A stretch of DNA of 64,000 nucleotides, from NCBI RefSeq assembly GCF_000428065.1, contig NZ_ATZF01000010.1:124001-188000 (forward strand), in the 5' to 3' direction. Positions within the stretch are counted from its first letter, which is position 1, and the number at the start of each line of letters is the position of its first letter. This DNA comes from Shimazuella kribbensis DSM 45090. GTDB taxonomy: Bacteria > Bacillota > Bacilli > Thermoactinomycetales > Thermoactinomycetaceae. Both the position numbers and the translations under genes were made by a program. Below the pieces are notes generated by a model. It was not told the DNA's origin and did no database searches. It saw only the letters and a program-made list of their open reading frames with translations. Of this stretch, positions 34,911-43,232 are shown piece by piece.

Positions 34911-35129
34911 CATGGTTCCCTTTCTTGGGATAGAGGTTCTGACCTTTCTTATCTTTTACTATACCTTTTGTTTGATAATTTTAAAAGTGTTCTTATGCTC
35001 ACTTTAAAAGGAGTAGTGAGACGGTAGCTGAGCTGCTATTGTCCAATGGTGTATGGCTTATTTTTATAATTCCATACTACCTGTTTGAGTATTACTTTAC
35101 ATTTGATTTCTCTTAGCTTGATGGCTATG

Positions 35130-35140
35130 GGGATTAACCC
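35130..35140 (+). repeat. Right target-site duplication
   Basis: GGGATTAACCC, identical to 32841-32851. It is followed by TCTTTTTATAC, the other arm and T-run of the split terminator. Confidence 0.9.
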
Positions 35141-35171
35141 TCTTTTTATACTTACATACACATGAAAAAAT

Positions 35172-35210
35172 GAAAAGATCTCCTTCGTTTTGAGAAGGAG
35201 GGATCTTTTC
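35172..35210. terminator. Hairpin between the IS element and phoR
   Basis: GAAAAGATC and CCTTC (35172-35186) pair with GAAGG and GATCTTTTC (35194-35210), with a small asymmetric bulge. T-runs lie in the stem. Between here and the phoR terminator nothing else is seen. Confidence 0.5.
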
Positions 35211-35298
35211 CATACCGTGTGAAAAGTTGTCCAACATTTTTTCGAATCGTAATCTTATTAATCATTTCAAAAATAATTCAAATTACAACTTCCTCTTC

Positions 35299-35342
35299 CA
35301 AAAAATAAAAATAAAACCCTCTTTCCATCGATTTGGAAGAGG
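35299..35342 (-). terminator. Terminator of the phoPR operon
   Basis: On the minus strand CCTCTTCCA pairs with TGGAAAGAGG (one bulged A) at 35317-35342, followed by a T-rich run GGTTTTATTTTTATTTTTT. Confidence 0.75.
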
Positions 35343-35367
35343 ATTATGTCTACTTTCTATGATTGTA

Positions 35368-36438
35368 CTATATTTCACTTACATCCAGAGGAAAGCGAAC
35401 TGTAAAAATGCTCCCTTTTCCTACCGCACTTTCAACTTCAATTTCTCCATGCTGCAATTCTACTAAGTGTTTGACAATCGCAAGCCCAAGTCCTGTGCCT
35501 CCAGAATTACGAGATCGGGCTTTATCCACACGATAAAAGCGTTCAAAGATTCTTGGCTGATCACTCTCGGGAATACCAATACCCGTATCCATCACCTGTA
35601 GTAACCAATGTTGTTTATTTTGCTTTACTTTAACGGTAACTTTACCACCTACCGGGGTATAGTTCATGGCATTTGCGAGTAAATTCACGAGTATTTGCCG
35701 AACACAATCCGTATCCATTTTTACCATCAAGGGAGCAACATCTGTCAACAAACGTAAGTTTTTTGCTTGCATCTGTTCTACCAATGTCTCTACTACATCA
35801 TGAACTACCATTTGTACAGATACAATTTCCATTTTGATCGGTATTTGTTTGGATTCGATTTTAGACAAGTCTAGTAAATCAGACACAAGCCTCTGCAAAC
35901 GAAGACCTTCTTTATAAATAATTTGCAAAAACTCTTTGCATGTATCTGGATCTTTCCTTGCTCCATCTAACAAGGTCTCTGTAAAACCTACGATAGAGGT
36001 GAGTGGTGTTTTTAACTCATGGGATACATTGGCTACAAAATCTCGGCGCAAGTCTTCTAGGTGACGGAAAGCTGTTAAATCACGAAAGATCGCAACAAGA
36101 CCTGCCTGTTGGTTATTTTCTTGTATTGGGGTAAGACTTGCTTCTACCATCCGTTCTTGTGGATAAAACAGTGGCATTTCCAATCGTTTAGGGGTGTTGG
36201 TCTCCATACATTTAAGCAGAAAAGGACTAAGATTATAATTGGATAGATAGGCATCATAATGCGTTCCAATCATTTGATCTACTGGTAAATCAAACATACT
36301 GCCAAAAGATCGATTTACCAATTTGATTATTCCATTCTGATCAACCATGATCATACCTGTATCCAATGCTTCGATCACACTATTCATTTGATTTGTACTT
36401 TCTTGCAGTGCAATCAATTTTTGATTTAAAGCTTCCAA
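35368..36438 (-). CDS. phoR: Phosphate sensor histidine kinase PhoR, lacking the membrane and extracellular part
   Basis: A 356-residue histidine kinase with a PAS domain (about 18-120), a HisKA domain with the phospho-acceptor in VSHELKTPL (near residue 140), and an HATPase domain (NLLANAMNYTP, DTGIGIP, GGTGLGLAI). The Bacillus protein is about 580 residues, with two membrane helices and an extracytoplasmic domain in front of these. Here the frame starts at TTG 36438, with GGGGGGGAG just upstream, only 28 bp after the phoP stop, so there is no space for them. It is probably cytosolic and sensing through PAS and perhaps PhoU. Confidence 0.9.
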   Translation of the reverse strand: MEALNQKLIALQESTNQMNSVIEALDTGMIMVDQNGIIKLVNRSFGSMFDLPVDQMIGTHYDAYLSNYNLSPFLLKCMETNTPKRLEMPLFYPQERMVEASLTPIQENNQQAGLVAIFRDLTAFRHLEDLRRDFVANVSHELKTPLTSIVGFTETLLDGARKDPDTCKEFLQIIYKEGLRLQRLVSDLLDLSKIESKQIPIKMEIVSVQMVVHDVVETLVEQMQAKNLRLLTDVAPLMVKMDTDCVRQILVNLLANAMNYTPVGGKVTVKVKQNKQHWLLQVMDTGIGIPESDQPRIFERFYRVDKARSRNSGGTGLGLAIVKHLVELQHGEIEVESAVGKGSIFTVRFPLDVSEI

Positions 36439-36466
36439 ATACTCCCCCCCTGACAGTCACGGTCTA

Positions 36467-37186
36467 CTACTTATTTTCATCCTTCCCTTCTAACTTATAG
36501 CCCACTCCTCGAACCGTCTTTATATACAATGGTTTTTTTGAGTCCTGTTCGATTTTATCTCGAAGATGGCTGACATGGACATCTACAATACGGGAGTCCC
36601 CTACAAAATCATAATTCCAAACCGCATTGAGTAATTGATCTCTGGACAACACTTTTCCTCGATGATTAGCTAAGTACATCAGTAATTCAAACTCTTTAGG
36701 AGTTAATTCAATCAGTTCTCCATTTCTAGTAACTTCATAACCATCTATATCAATGGAGATATCACCGATTTGAATATTTTTTTCTGCTGGTTTCCCTTCA
36801 TCTTCTACTCGCCTGGCTGCTTCCATCCGACGAAAGATCGCTTTAACACGAGCGGTTAATTCTCGAATACTAAAAGGTTTAGTCATATAGTCATCTGCGC
36901 CTAACTCTAAACCGAGCACTTTATTAAATTCATCCGATTTTGCAGTTAACATCAGAATAGGAATATGTTCTTTTTCAGTACGAATACGACGACAAACTTC
37001 CAATCCGTCAATCCGGGGAAGCATCAGATCTAGAACGATAAGATCCGGCATTTCGTTTTTTATTTTTTGCAGCGCGATTTCTCCATCAAGAGCACTATCG
37101 ACACTAAATCCTTCTTTGGTCAAGTTAAATTCAATCAATTTTACAATCGAAGGCTCATCTTCTACTACTAAGATTTTTTTTGCCAT
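36467..37186 (-). CDS. phoP: Phosphate response regulator PhoP (OmpR/PhoB family)
   Basis: A 239-residue two-domain regulator. The receiver domain has the acidic pocket VVEDE, the phospho-acceptor Asp in LIVLDLMLP (near 53) and the switch Lys in YMTKPFS. The winged-helix output domain follows (about 140-238; DVHVSHLRDKIE, IKTVRGVGYKLE). ATG 37186 has AGGAG 9 bases upstream. Its likely target here is the Pho box at 25502-25539. Confidence 0.95.
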   Translation of the reverse strand: MAKKILVVEDEPSIVKLIEFNLTKEGFSVDSALDGEIALQKIKNEMPDLIVLDLMLPRIDGLEVCRRIRTEKEHIPILMLTAKSDEFNKVLGLELGADDYMTKPFSIRELTARVKAIFRRMEAARRVEDEGKPAEKNIQIGDISIDIDGYEVTRNGELIELTPKEFELLMYLANHRGKVLSRDQLLNAVWNYDFVGDSRIVDVHVSHLRDKIEQDSKKPLYIKTVRGVGYKLEGKDENK

Positions 37187-37246
37187 CAGTTTCAACTCCT
37201 ACACGAGTGCTCTACCCTTAATCTTAAGAGAAATCATGCAAAAAGG

Positions 37247-37309
37247 AAAGGTTATCGCACCCCTAAGAAATAGAACTTTTTGGGGTTTACGATCATAACC
37301 TTCCCTTCC
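37247..37309 (-). terminator. Long hairpin between typA and phoP
   Basis: AAGGTTAT pairs with ATAACCTT and CCCC with GGGG in between (about 37247-37309), followed on the minus strand by TTTCCTTTTT. It ends typA; the phoP promoter must lie within or after it. Confidence 0.6.
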
Positions 37310-37324
37310 TAACAAACAAATATA

Positions 37325-39142
37325 TTATCTCTTTTGGCGATTGTGTTTCGCACGTTCGTTTTTGTTCAAAAACCTTTTACGCAAACGGAATGTTTTGGGA
37401 GTTACTTCTAATAACTCATCTTCTTTGAGATACTCAATCGCATCATCAATCGTCATTTGACGGGCAGCATCCAATTTTAGTGTTTCTTCTTTTGTAGCGC
37501 TACGAATAGACGTAAGGTGTTTCTTTTTGCATACATTCACTTCTAGGTCTGTGTCTCGAATATGCTGACCAACAATCATACCTTCGTATACATCAGTACC
37601 TGGTGTGATAAACATTTGTCCACGCTCTTGTGAAGCATGAAGAGCATACGTAGTAGCAGTTCCTGTTTCCCAAGCGATCAGTGAACCAAAGTCATTGGTT
37701 TGGATCTCTCCTGCATAAGGCTCATACCCAGCAAGTAAGGTGTGCATTTGTGCTTCGCCTCGGGTTGCTGTTAGGAGTTGTTGGCGAAATCCAAGAAGAC
37801 CACGAGATGGAGCGAGATATTTGAACTGGATATTTCCACTATCCATTACAACCATATCTTGCAATTGACCTTTGCGAATACCTAGTAATTCCACGACTGC
37901 TCCTTGGTATTCACTGCTCACTTCGATATCGACGACCTCCATCGGCTCCATTTTACGGCCATCGATCTCTTTCAAGATAACTTCGGGCTTACTCACTTGA
38001 AATTCATAACCTTCTCGACGCATGTTTTCGATCAGAATACCCAAGTGTAGTTCACCACGACCGGAAACGATAAATTGGTCCGAGGAATCAGCATCTTCCA
38101 CACGAAGAGCAACATCAGCCTCTGCTTCACGATAGAGACGTTCACGCAGTTTACGAGAAGTAACAAAGGTTCCATCTTGACCTGCAAATGGACTTGTGTT
38201 TATTCCAATCGTCATGCGAAGAGTAGGCTCTTCCACTGTGATAGGCGGCAAAGCTTCTGGATGTTCTGGGTCAGCAAATGTATCTCCAATACCTACATTC
38301 TCCACACCAGTCAAAGCAATGATATCCCCTGCTGTAGCTTCTTCCACTTCCACACGGGCTAAACCACGGTGAATATAAACTTGTCCTACTTTCACTGGAC
38401 GAGAAGTACCATCAGCAGCCAATAAAGTGAGTTGTTGATTTTTACGAATCGATCCACGCTCTAATCGACCAATCACGATTTGACCTTTGTATTCATCAAA
38501 ACCTAGTAAGGTAGCTTGCATTTGGGCAGGTCCATTTACATCTACTTTTGGAGCTGGCAACTGCTGAATAATTTCTTCAAACAGCGGCTCTAATGTATCA
38601 GTCAGATCTTCATAATCCATACCCGAAATTCCACTCAATGCACTCGCGTATACAACTGGAAATTCACATTGTTCATCTGTTGCACCGAGATCAACAAATA
38701 AATCAAATGTCTCATTTATAACTTCTTCTGGACGGCGATTATCCCGATCAATTTTGTTTACTACTACAATTGCTTTATGTCCACGTTCAATAGCTTGACG
38801 CAACACAAATTTGGTTTGAGGCATTGGTCCTTCAACGGAATCCACAAGGAGCAAAACACCATCTACCATGTTCATTACGCGTTCTACTTCCCCACCAAAG
38901 TCAGCGTGACCAGGGGTGTCCACGATATTGATTTTGATTCCTTTATATTCAATCGCCGTATTTTTCGCTAAGATCGTAATTCCTCTTTCTCTTTCGAGTT
39001 CATTGGAATCCATCACACGATCTTCCACTTGCTGGTTTTGGCGGAAAATATGACTTTGTTTTAACATCGCATCAACCAAAGTCGTTTTCCCATGGTCAAC
39101 GTGGGCAATGATGGCGATATTTCTGATTTGCTCTACATTCAT
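37325..39142 (-). CDS. typA: Ribosome-associated GTPase TypA/BipA
   Basis: A translational GTPase of 605 residues, close to the usual length. The G-motifs are AHVDHGKTT (G1), RERGIT (G2), DTPGHADFG (G3) and NKID (G4), followed by EF-G-like domains II, III and V and the TypA-specific C-terminal domain ending in a basic tail (HNRQKR). It acts on 50S assembly and stress or cold adaptation in studied species. AAGGAA precedes ATG 39142. Not in this place in Bacillus, where phoP is followed by mdh. Confidence 0.95.
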   Translation of the reverse strand: MNVEQIRNIAIIAHVDHGKTTLVDAMLKQSHIFRQNQQVEDRVMDSNELERERGITILAKNTAIEYKGIKINIVDTPGHADFGGEVERVMNMVDGVLLLVDSVEGPMPQTKFVLRQAIERGHKAIVVVNKIDRDNRRPEEVINETFDLFVDLGATDEQCEFPVVYASALSGISGMDYEDLTDTLEPLFEEIIQQLPAPKVDVNGPAQMQATLLGFDEYKGQIVIGRLERGSIRKNQQLTLLAADGTSRPVKVGQVYIHRGLARVEVEEATAGDIIALTGVENVGIGDTFADPEHPEALPPITVEEPTLRMTIGINTSPFAGQDGTFVTSRKLRERLYREAEADVALRVEDADSSDQFIVSGRGELHLGILIENMRREGYEFQVSKPEVILKEIDGRKMEPMEVVDIEVSSEYQGAVVELLGIRKGQLQDMVVMDSGNIQFKYLAPSRGLLGFRQQLLTATRGEAQMHTLLAGYEPYAGEIQTNDFGSLIAWETGTATTYALHASQERGQMFITPGTDVYEGMIVGQHIRDTDLEVNVCKKKHLTSIRSATKEETLKLDAARQMTIDDAIEYLKEDELLEVTPKTFRLRKRFLNKNERAKHNRQKR

Positions 39143-39313
39143 TTACGATAATTCCTTCCTCATCTTGATAAAGAAAACTTGCCCACAACCATTAAGGCGA
39201 AGACAATGGCTTAGGTGCATTTATATAGATAGATAAGTTAACATTTCTCCGTCTTATCTAACTCACAAAGGAGATCGTACCACAACTATGTCGCTTTTGC
39301 TACGAAAACCGTG

Positions 39314-39334
39314 AAAAAGATCGATTTTATCGAT
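39314..39334 (-). terminator. Terminator of the BceB-like gene
   Basis: ATCGAT/ATCGAT (39329-39334 with 39320-39325), followed on the minus strand by CTTTTTC. It overlaps the stop codon. Confidence 0.55.
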
Positions 39335-41153
39335 GAAACGTAATTTTTTCCTTTGAAATCAAAAAGAAAAAAATGTGAATCCAAACTGTCACTATACCAA
39401 TAGCCAGCGCGATAAAACTCGATCTATCCAAACTGAATAAGAAACTGGCAAGAAGAGCGATCCCAAATGGATAATAGAAAGAAACCCACCAAAACTTATT
39501 CTTTCTTTCATATAAAAACAACATCATCAACCATCCAATCAAACCTTTAGCAAAAGACATAAACAAAAACCGAATATTGTTTACGCCCATTCCATAAGGA
39601 GAACGAACGGTCAATTCATAATTTTCATTGTGGCCAACATATCCATTTAATATATAGTTTTGATTCGGAATAAATCGAGGAGAACCTTCGATTTGATTGA
39701 TCCATTTACTTCCTATCCTAAGTTCAGGTGAATCATAATTGGGTGATTCTTTCATCCAAGATGGAACCATATAAAACACATATCGATCAGGGATAGAATA
39801 ATTGAATTTGCTCGTACGTATACTCGCTATCTCTTGGTACACATCATCAGCTACTACCATCACATCATACCCTGGAATAAAACTCCCGACGTTGGAATGA
39901 AGATAAAATGCAGTAGGGTAACCTTCAAAAGCAATCGAATGCTTATCTGTATCGCTCTGTTTTTGATAATAAGAATTGACAGTCGTAAAAAAATAAATGC
40001 CCTCGTTTTCCTTTAGCTTCTGTGGATTTGGTTTTCCCATTAGTTTAGCAACATTTGCATATTGTGATGCGGAGATAACAAGAGGAGAACGAGCGCCCTC
40101 TGATTCATGCACAATAAGGAAATCAGCTACTTGTTTGTAAAAATTTACGTTTTGTTTCTTCAACTCTTGTTCCAATGCTGTTTGGTATATAGACAGTTTT
40201 GATTTATCTTGATATATCGCTTCTAAGTAAAAAGTAAATGCATTTTCTTGATAGTAATTTTTCTGTGTTAGATAGCTGGTAAGGAAAATTTTCATATCTG
40301 TGATGGCAGAAAAAAGAAAGAGAACACCTAGAAAAATAACCAAAATCTTACCTGTTAATCCTCCTAGAAACTGCTGTTTAGAAAAAACAGAACCAATACC
40401 AATTTTTTTATCAAGAAAATAAAGAAGTACAACTGCTGCAACAAAAAATACTCCAAGCAAGACAAAAAATAATGGAACTTGTTGAAAATGAATGGATCCA
40501 AAAAAAGATAGATATCCATATAAAAAAAGCAGAAGCATAGAAGAACTGATTAACCGTATAGAAAACTGCCATTTCTTATGTAGATTACCCTTTTTTCTCG
40601 GATATAAGAAAAAATAAAAAATCAGTCCACTTAGGAGAAAAGCAGGGATAAAAAATAACGCAGATTTCCAGATAGCTGAAAACGGAAAAATAAAAGGAAA
40701 GATCGGTGTTTCCATCATAGATGCGAAAAACCGAAAAATGAGCGGGCTAGCTGCTAATCCAAGCAAGATTCCAGATCCCCATGAAAGTAATCCCAACCAT
40801 ACATTTTCCCAAAAAATAACACCCTTGATTTGTTTTCGAGAAACTTCATCTAAGGTATCTGGAGTGATATCTTCTCTTCTCCTACTTATTTGATAAATAG
40901 TAGAAAAAAAGAGAAATACAAGAAAAAACACCCAAAACAGATGGATATCCAAAAGTTGTTTCTCTTGTGGATGAAGAAACCGCTCAAACCATGGGTGATT
41001 TATGAGCATCTCACTCCACAAATATGCCATGACAAAGAAGGCATGTATTATAAAAAAAGGCATATATGCTTTGAAGTTTTGCATTATATTTTTTATTAGT
41101 AAGGATTTGTTAGCCAGAATAAACAACCTGCTACTAAAAACATAGAAAAACAT
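39327..41153 (-). CDS. FtsX/BceB-like permease without a partner ATPase
   Basis: A 608-residue membrane protein with about ten helices and one large extracytoplasmic domain (about 315-510) between helices 7 and 8. This is the layout of BceB-type permeases that give resistance to antimicrobial peptides together with a BceA ATPase and a kinase. No ATPase gene of that type and no kinase are adjacent. The 3' end of the TnpB element lies directly upstream, so the first codons may come from the element, and the true start, perhaps a TTG at residue 10, is unclear. It may be a leftover of an operon cut by the insertion. Confidence 0.65.
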   Translation of the reverse strand: MFFYVFSSRLFILANKSLLIKNIMQNFKAYMPFFIIHAFFVMAYLWSEMLINHPWFERFLHPQEKQLLDIHLFWVFFLVFLFFSTIYQISRRREDITPDTLDEVSRKQIKGVIFWENVWLGLLSWGSGILLGLAASPLIFRFFASMMETPIFPFIFPFSAIWKSALFFIPAFLLSGLIFYFFLYPRKKGNLHKKWQFSIRLISSSMLLLFLYGYLSFFGSIHFQQVPLFFVLLGVFFVAAVVLLYFLDKKIGIGSVFSKQQFLGGLTGKILVIFLGVLFLFSAITDMKIFLTSYLTQKNYYQENAFTFYLEAIYQDKSKLSIYQTALEQELKKQNVNFYKQVADFLIVHESEGARSPLVISASQYANVAKLMGKPNPQKLKENEGIYFFTTVNSYYQKQSDTDKHSIAFEGYPTAFYLHSNVGSFIPGYDVMVVADDVYQEIASIRTSKFNYSIPDRYVFYMVPSWMKESPNYDSPELRIGSKWINQIEGSPRFIPNQNYILNGYVGHNENYELTVRSPYGMGVNNIRFLFMSFAKGLIGWLMMLFLYERKNKFWWVSFYYPFGIALLASFLFSLDRSSFIALAIGIVTVWIHIFFFLISKEKITFHR

Positions 41154-41154
41154 C

Positions 41155-41278
41155 CCTATGCTAGAGTTTTCCTGCTTCTATGTGCCCTGTCTCGCCACAA
41201 GACTCGCTACTACAGTTTGCTATAACACTCCACAGGCGTAAATTCCCGTGTAGCCCACGGTACAGATAGGTTCTCTCG
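41155..41278 (-). ncRNA. Putative omega-RNA / right end of the TnpB element
   Basis: In TnpB systems the guide RNA is encoded at the 3' end of tnpB and just beyond it. Here the minus strand after the stop has a CCGTG/CACGG hairpin, a GTCT/GAGAC-type stem in GTAGCGAGTCTTGTGGCGAGAC, and the end string CATAGAAGCAGG. A related string occurs at 26703-26717. The 3' border, where the guide would start, is not known. Confidence 0.5.
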
Positions 41279-42448
41279 TTAGGTGAGAAGAACATATTTT
41301 CTTGCTTGCATCAAATTAATTGCTGCATTGTGATCCCGATCGATGTTTTGTCCACAATGTTCACAGGAAAACACTCGGTCCGAGAGGGATAATTTCACTT
41401 TTTTTATGCCACATTGAGAACACAATTTACTAGAAGGGTAAAACATTGCCACTTCCCTTAATTCAATTCCCATTTTACGACATGCATTTCCCAACTTTCG
41501 TTTGAAATCATAAAATCCCTGATCGGAAATCGACTTCGATAAATGCCGATTTTTCTTCATTCCTTGGACATTTAACCTCTCGATAGTGATGAATGCGGGC
41601 TTGGTTTTCGCGATCACACTCACCACCCATGCACGATAAGCATCTCTCATGCGAGCAAGTCGTTGATGAAGCTTTTGAATTCGGAGAATGTTTTTTGCTA
41701 TGTTGCTTCCGTTTTTTGTAGCAGGTTTTCCACCTCGCTTTTTTTTGAATTCGTACTGACGAGATAACGCTCGTTGTACTCGTTTCAAGCGTTTCTCTGT
41801 ACGTTTGATGATGGAAGTCTTATTGATGTTCCCAAAAACTTGTCCCTGACTGGTAATCGCAAAATCTTTGATTCCCAGATCGATTCCTATTCCATCTGAA
41901 ACACGTTTTGCTTTCCATTCTTTTTGTTTCTTCCCACTAATGGAGGAAAACAGAACAGATACATAGAAGCGATTGGCTTTCTGTTCGATGGTACAACTAG
42001 AAACTGTTTCTTGGATAGGAAGGTATCCTTTTTCTTTCAGTCGAACCCAACCCAAAGTGGGGAGTTTGATACGATGGCGCTCTATTTCCAGATCCTTTGG
42101 ATTGTTTTTTGGAAAGTACAATTTCACGGTTTGGGCATGTTTCTTTTTAAATCGTGGTTTTCCTGCTATTTTTTGGAGATAACGCCGGAAGGCTTTTTCT
42201 GCATTCACTAAACTCTTCTTTCTCGCTTTGCTTCCACAATTTTTGATCCAAGAATAAACGAGAGACAGTTCATGGTTCACTTTTTTATCAAACTGATTTG
42301 CCTAAAGGATTCGTTGCTTTTGTTTGAGTAAATCCAAATTGTGTCCAACATATTGGTTGTACAGAAAACGACAAACTCCAATAGAGGATACGATTTTCTC
42401 CCTTTGCTCGAAATTTGGATGTATTTCGGTTTTGTACGCAATCGTCAC
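41279..42448 (-). pseudogene. tnpB: RNA-guided nuclease TnpB with an in-frame amber codon
   Basis: The full frame runs from GTG 42448, with a perfect GGAGGTGGATCC leader, to TAA 41279: 389 codons, a normal TnpB length. Codon 49 is TAG (42304-42302); coding character continues on both sides without frameshift. The RuvC residues lie in GIDLGIKDF (Asp near 190), TIERLNVQG (Glu near 290) and NIDRDHNAA, and the zinc finger (CSQCG, CEHCG) is intact. Without readthrough only a 48-residue peptide is made, or a truncated protein from the internal GTG at 42280. Probably a recent nonsense mutant. Confidence 0.85.
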
Positions 42449-42462
42449 GGATCCACCTCCTT

Positions 42463-42492
42463 CGAACATATATTCTGAATGGTATATGTTCG
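42463..42492. repeat. 5' hairpin of the TnpB element
   Basis: A perfect 10-bp stem CGAACATATA/TATATGTTCG with a 10-base loop (42463-42472, 42483-42492), just upstream of the tnpB ribosome site. Hairpins at the left end are the recognition sites of this family. The spacer beyond it (42493-42670) is AT-rich; it holds an AAAGGAGG on the minus strand with no gene behind it, perhaps a relic of the interrupted operon. Confidence 0.65.
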
Positions 42493-42670
42493 AGGGAATC
42501 TACGAAATTCCTCCTCTGTGGATAAAAAAAATAAATCCTTTCTACTTTTTTATGTTTTCGGAAACAGTTGGTACCTCCTTTAAACATTTATTTTTTTACA
42601 TTAATTTTAACAGAAACATAACAAGCAGGCGTATCAGAATAGGAAAGTATTTTTTTCCTTTAAGAAAGCA

Positions 42671-42703
42671 ACAAAAAAAGCGCAATCAAAGAAAAGTGCG
42701 CTT
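42671..42703 (-). terminator. Intrinsic terminator
   Basis: AAGCGCA/TGCGCTT (42697-42703 with 42678-42684), followed on the minus strand by a run of seven T. It would stop transcription from the 42785-43114 gene before the TnpB element. Confidence 0.75.
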
Positions 42704-42740
42704 CTATCTATGTGTACAATAGTATTATCCACGCCCCAAG

Positions 42741-42760
42741 ATCTTGAAAGACATCAAGAT
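42741..42760 (-). terminator. Hairpin without T-tract after the 42785-43114 gene
   Basis: ATCTTGA (42741-42747) pairs with TCAAGAT (42754-42760) around AAGACA. No T-run. Confidence 0.45.
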
Positions 42761-42784
42761 ATCAGGGCAAAGCAACAACAACGA

Positions 42785-43114
42785 TCACACATACAGAACA
42801 ATGCGATCATCTGCTACTCGTCGGTACTCGAGAACTGCACCGTTTTGGGTCTTCTTCCAGTAAGATTCGCCCACCTTGATGTCCCGAGCATCGTACCACA
42901 GATGACGCTTTCCATCCTTGGACGTGGTTTCCCTTACCAGTTTCAAATCCTCTGAATGGTCGGTGCCTTCCAGCACACAAAACGCAAAAAGATTCTCATC
43001 TTTGTCATCCTTGATTGCGTTCTCGGCATCTGTGAAATGACCCCAGTTGGAATTCAACTGCTGGCGGACAAATTCCTGAAGAGTCATCGACTTACGAGCC
43101 TTCTTCTCACTCAT
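42785..43114 (-). CDS. Small protein of unknown function, foreign-composition gene
   Basis: A 109-residue soluble protein with alternating charged and hydrophobic residues; the second half (WYDARDIKVGESYWKK, ending RIVLYV) looks like a small beta domain. No family is recognised. ATG 43114 is preceded by TAGGAGT at 5 bases. Codon use is GC-richer than the TnpB gene and the peptidase gene beside it. It has its own promoter (43148-43177) and two downstream hairpins. Confidence 0.7.
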   Translation of the reverse strand: MSEKKARKSMTLQEFVRQQLNSNWGHFTDAENAIKDDKDENLFAFCVLEGTDHSEDLKLVRETTSKDGKRHLWYDARDIKVGESYWKKTQNGAVLEYRRVADDRIVLYV

Positions 43115-43147
43115 GGAGCACTCCTAAAGCAGTCAGCCTCTATCGCT

Positions 43148-43177
43148 ATTTTACTTTAGTTCCATCAAACACGTCAA
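43148..43177 (-). promoter_or_regulatory. Promoter of the 42785-43114 gene
   Basis: Minus strand: TTGACG (43177-43172), an 18-bp spacer and TAAAAT (43153-43148), 34 bp before the start codon. It directly abuts the terminator of the upstream peptidase gene. Confidence 0.65.
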
Positions 43178-43178
43178 A

Positions 43179-43212
43179 AAGGCGTACAACCTTTCCCCAT
43201 ATCGTACGCCTT
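43179..43212 (-). terminator. Terminator of the peptidase gene
   Basis: AAGGCGTAC/GTACGCCTT (43204-43212 with 43179-43187), followed on the minus strand by TTTTTGACG. Confidence 0.8.
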
Positions 43213-43232
43213 ATAACCTGCTTATGAAAAAG

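Larger units (their letters stand above)
32852..35129 (+). mobile_element. IS231-like (IS4 family) insertion element with a passenger gene
   Basis: A 2278-bp element. The left end begins CATAGCCATCAAG (32852) and the right end is its inverted copy ending at 35129; the ends match over the first 13 bp and most of 20 bp, and resemble known IS231 ends. It is flanked by exact 11-bp direct repeats GGGATTAACCC, the GGG-N5-CCC target type of IS231. Inside are an intact transposase (32920-34374) and, on the other strand, a GC-rich passenger gene (34512-34910). IS231 elements with passengers are known as transporter IS. Confidence 0.92.
41150..42495 (-). mobile_element. IS605/IS1341-type element with tnpB only
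   Basis: The element holds tnpB, a 30-bp 5' hairpin (42463-42492) and a structured 3' end (41155-41278). No tnpA (Y1 transposase) is present, so it needs one in trans. Exact borders cannot be set, because this family makes no inverted repeats or target duplications. Confidence 0.65.

Noticed and set aside
42302-42304. The TAG in tnpB as a recoded (pyrrolysine or suppressed) codon
   Set aside because: No pyrrolysine genes or suppressor tRNA are visible and no other gene in the window has an internal TAG; a simple nonsense mutation is more likely.
42288-42587. A 99-codon open frame across the start of tnpB
   Set aside because: It is the out-of-frame shadow of the TnpB N-terminus, which reads correctly from GTG 42448.
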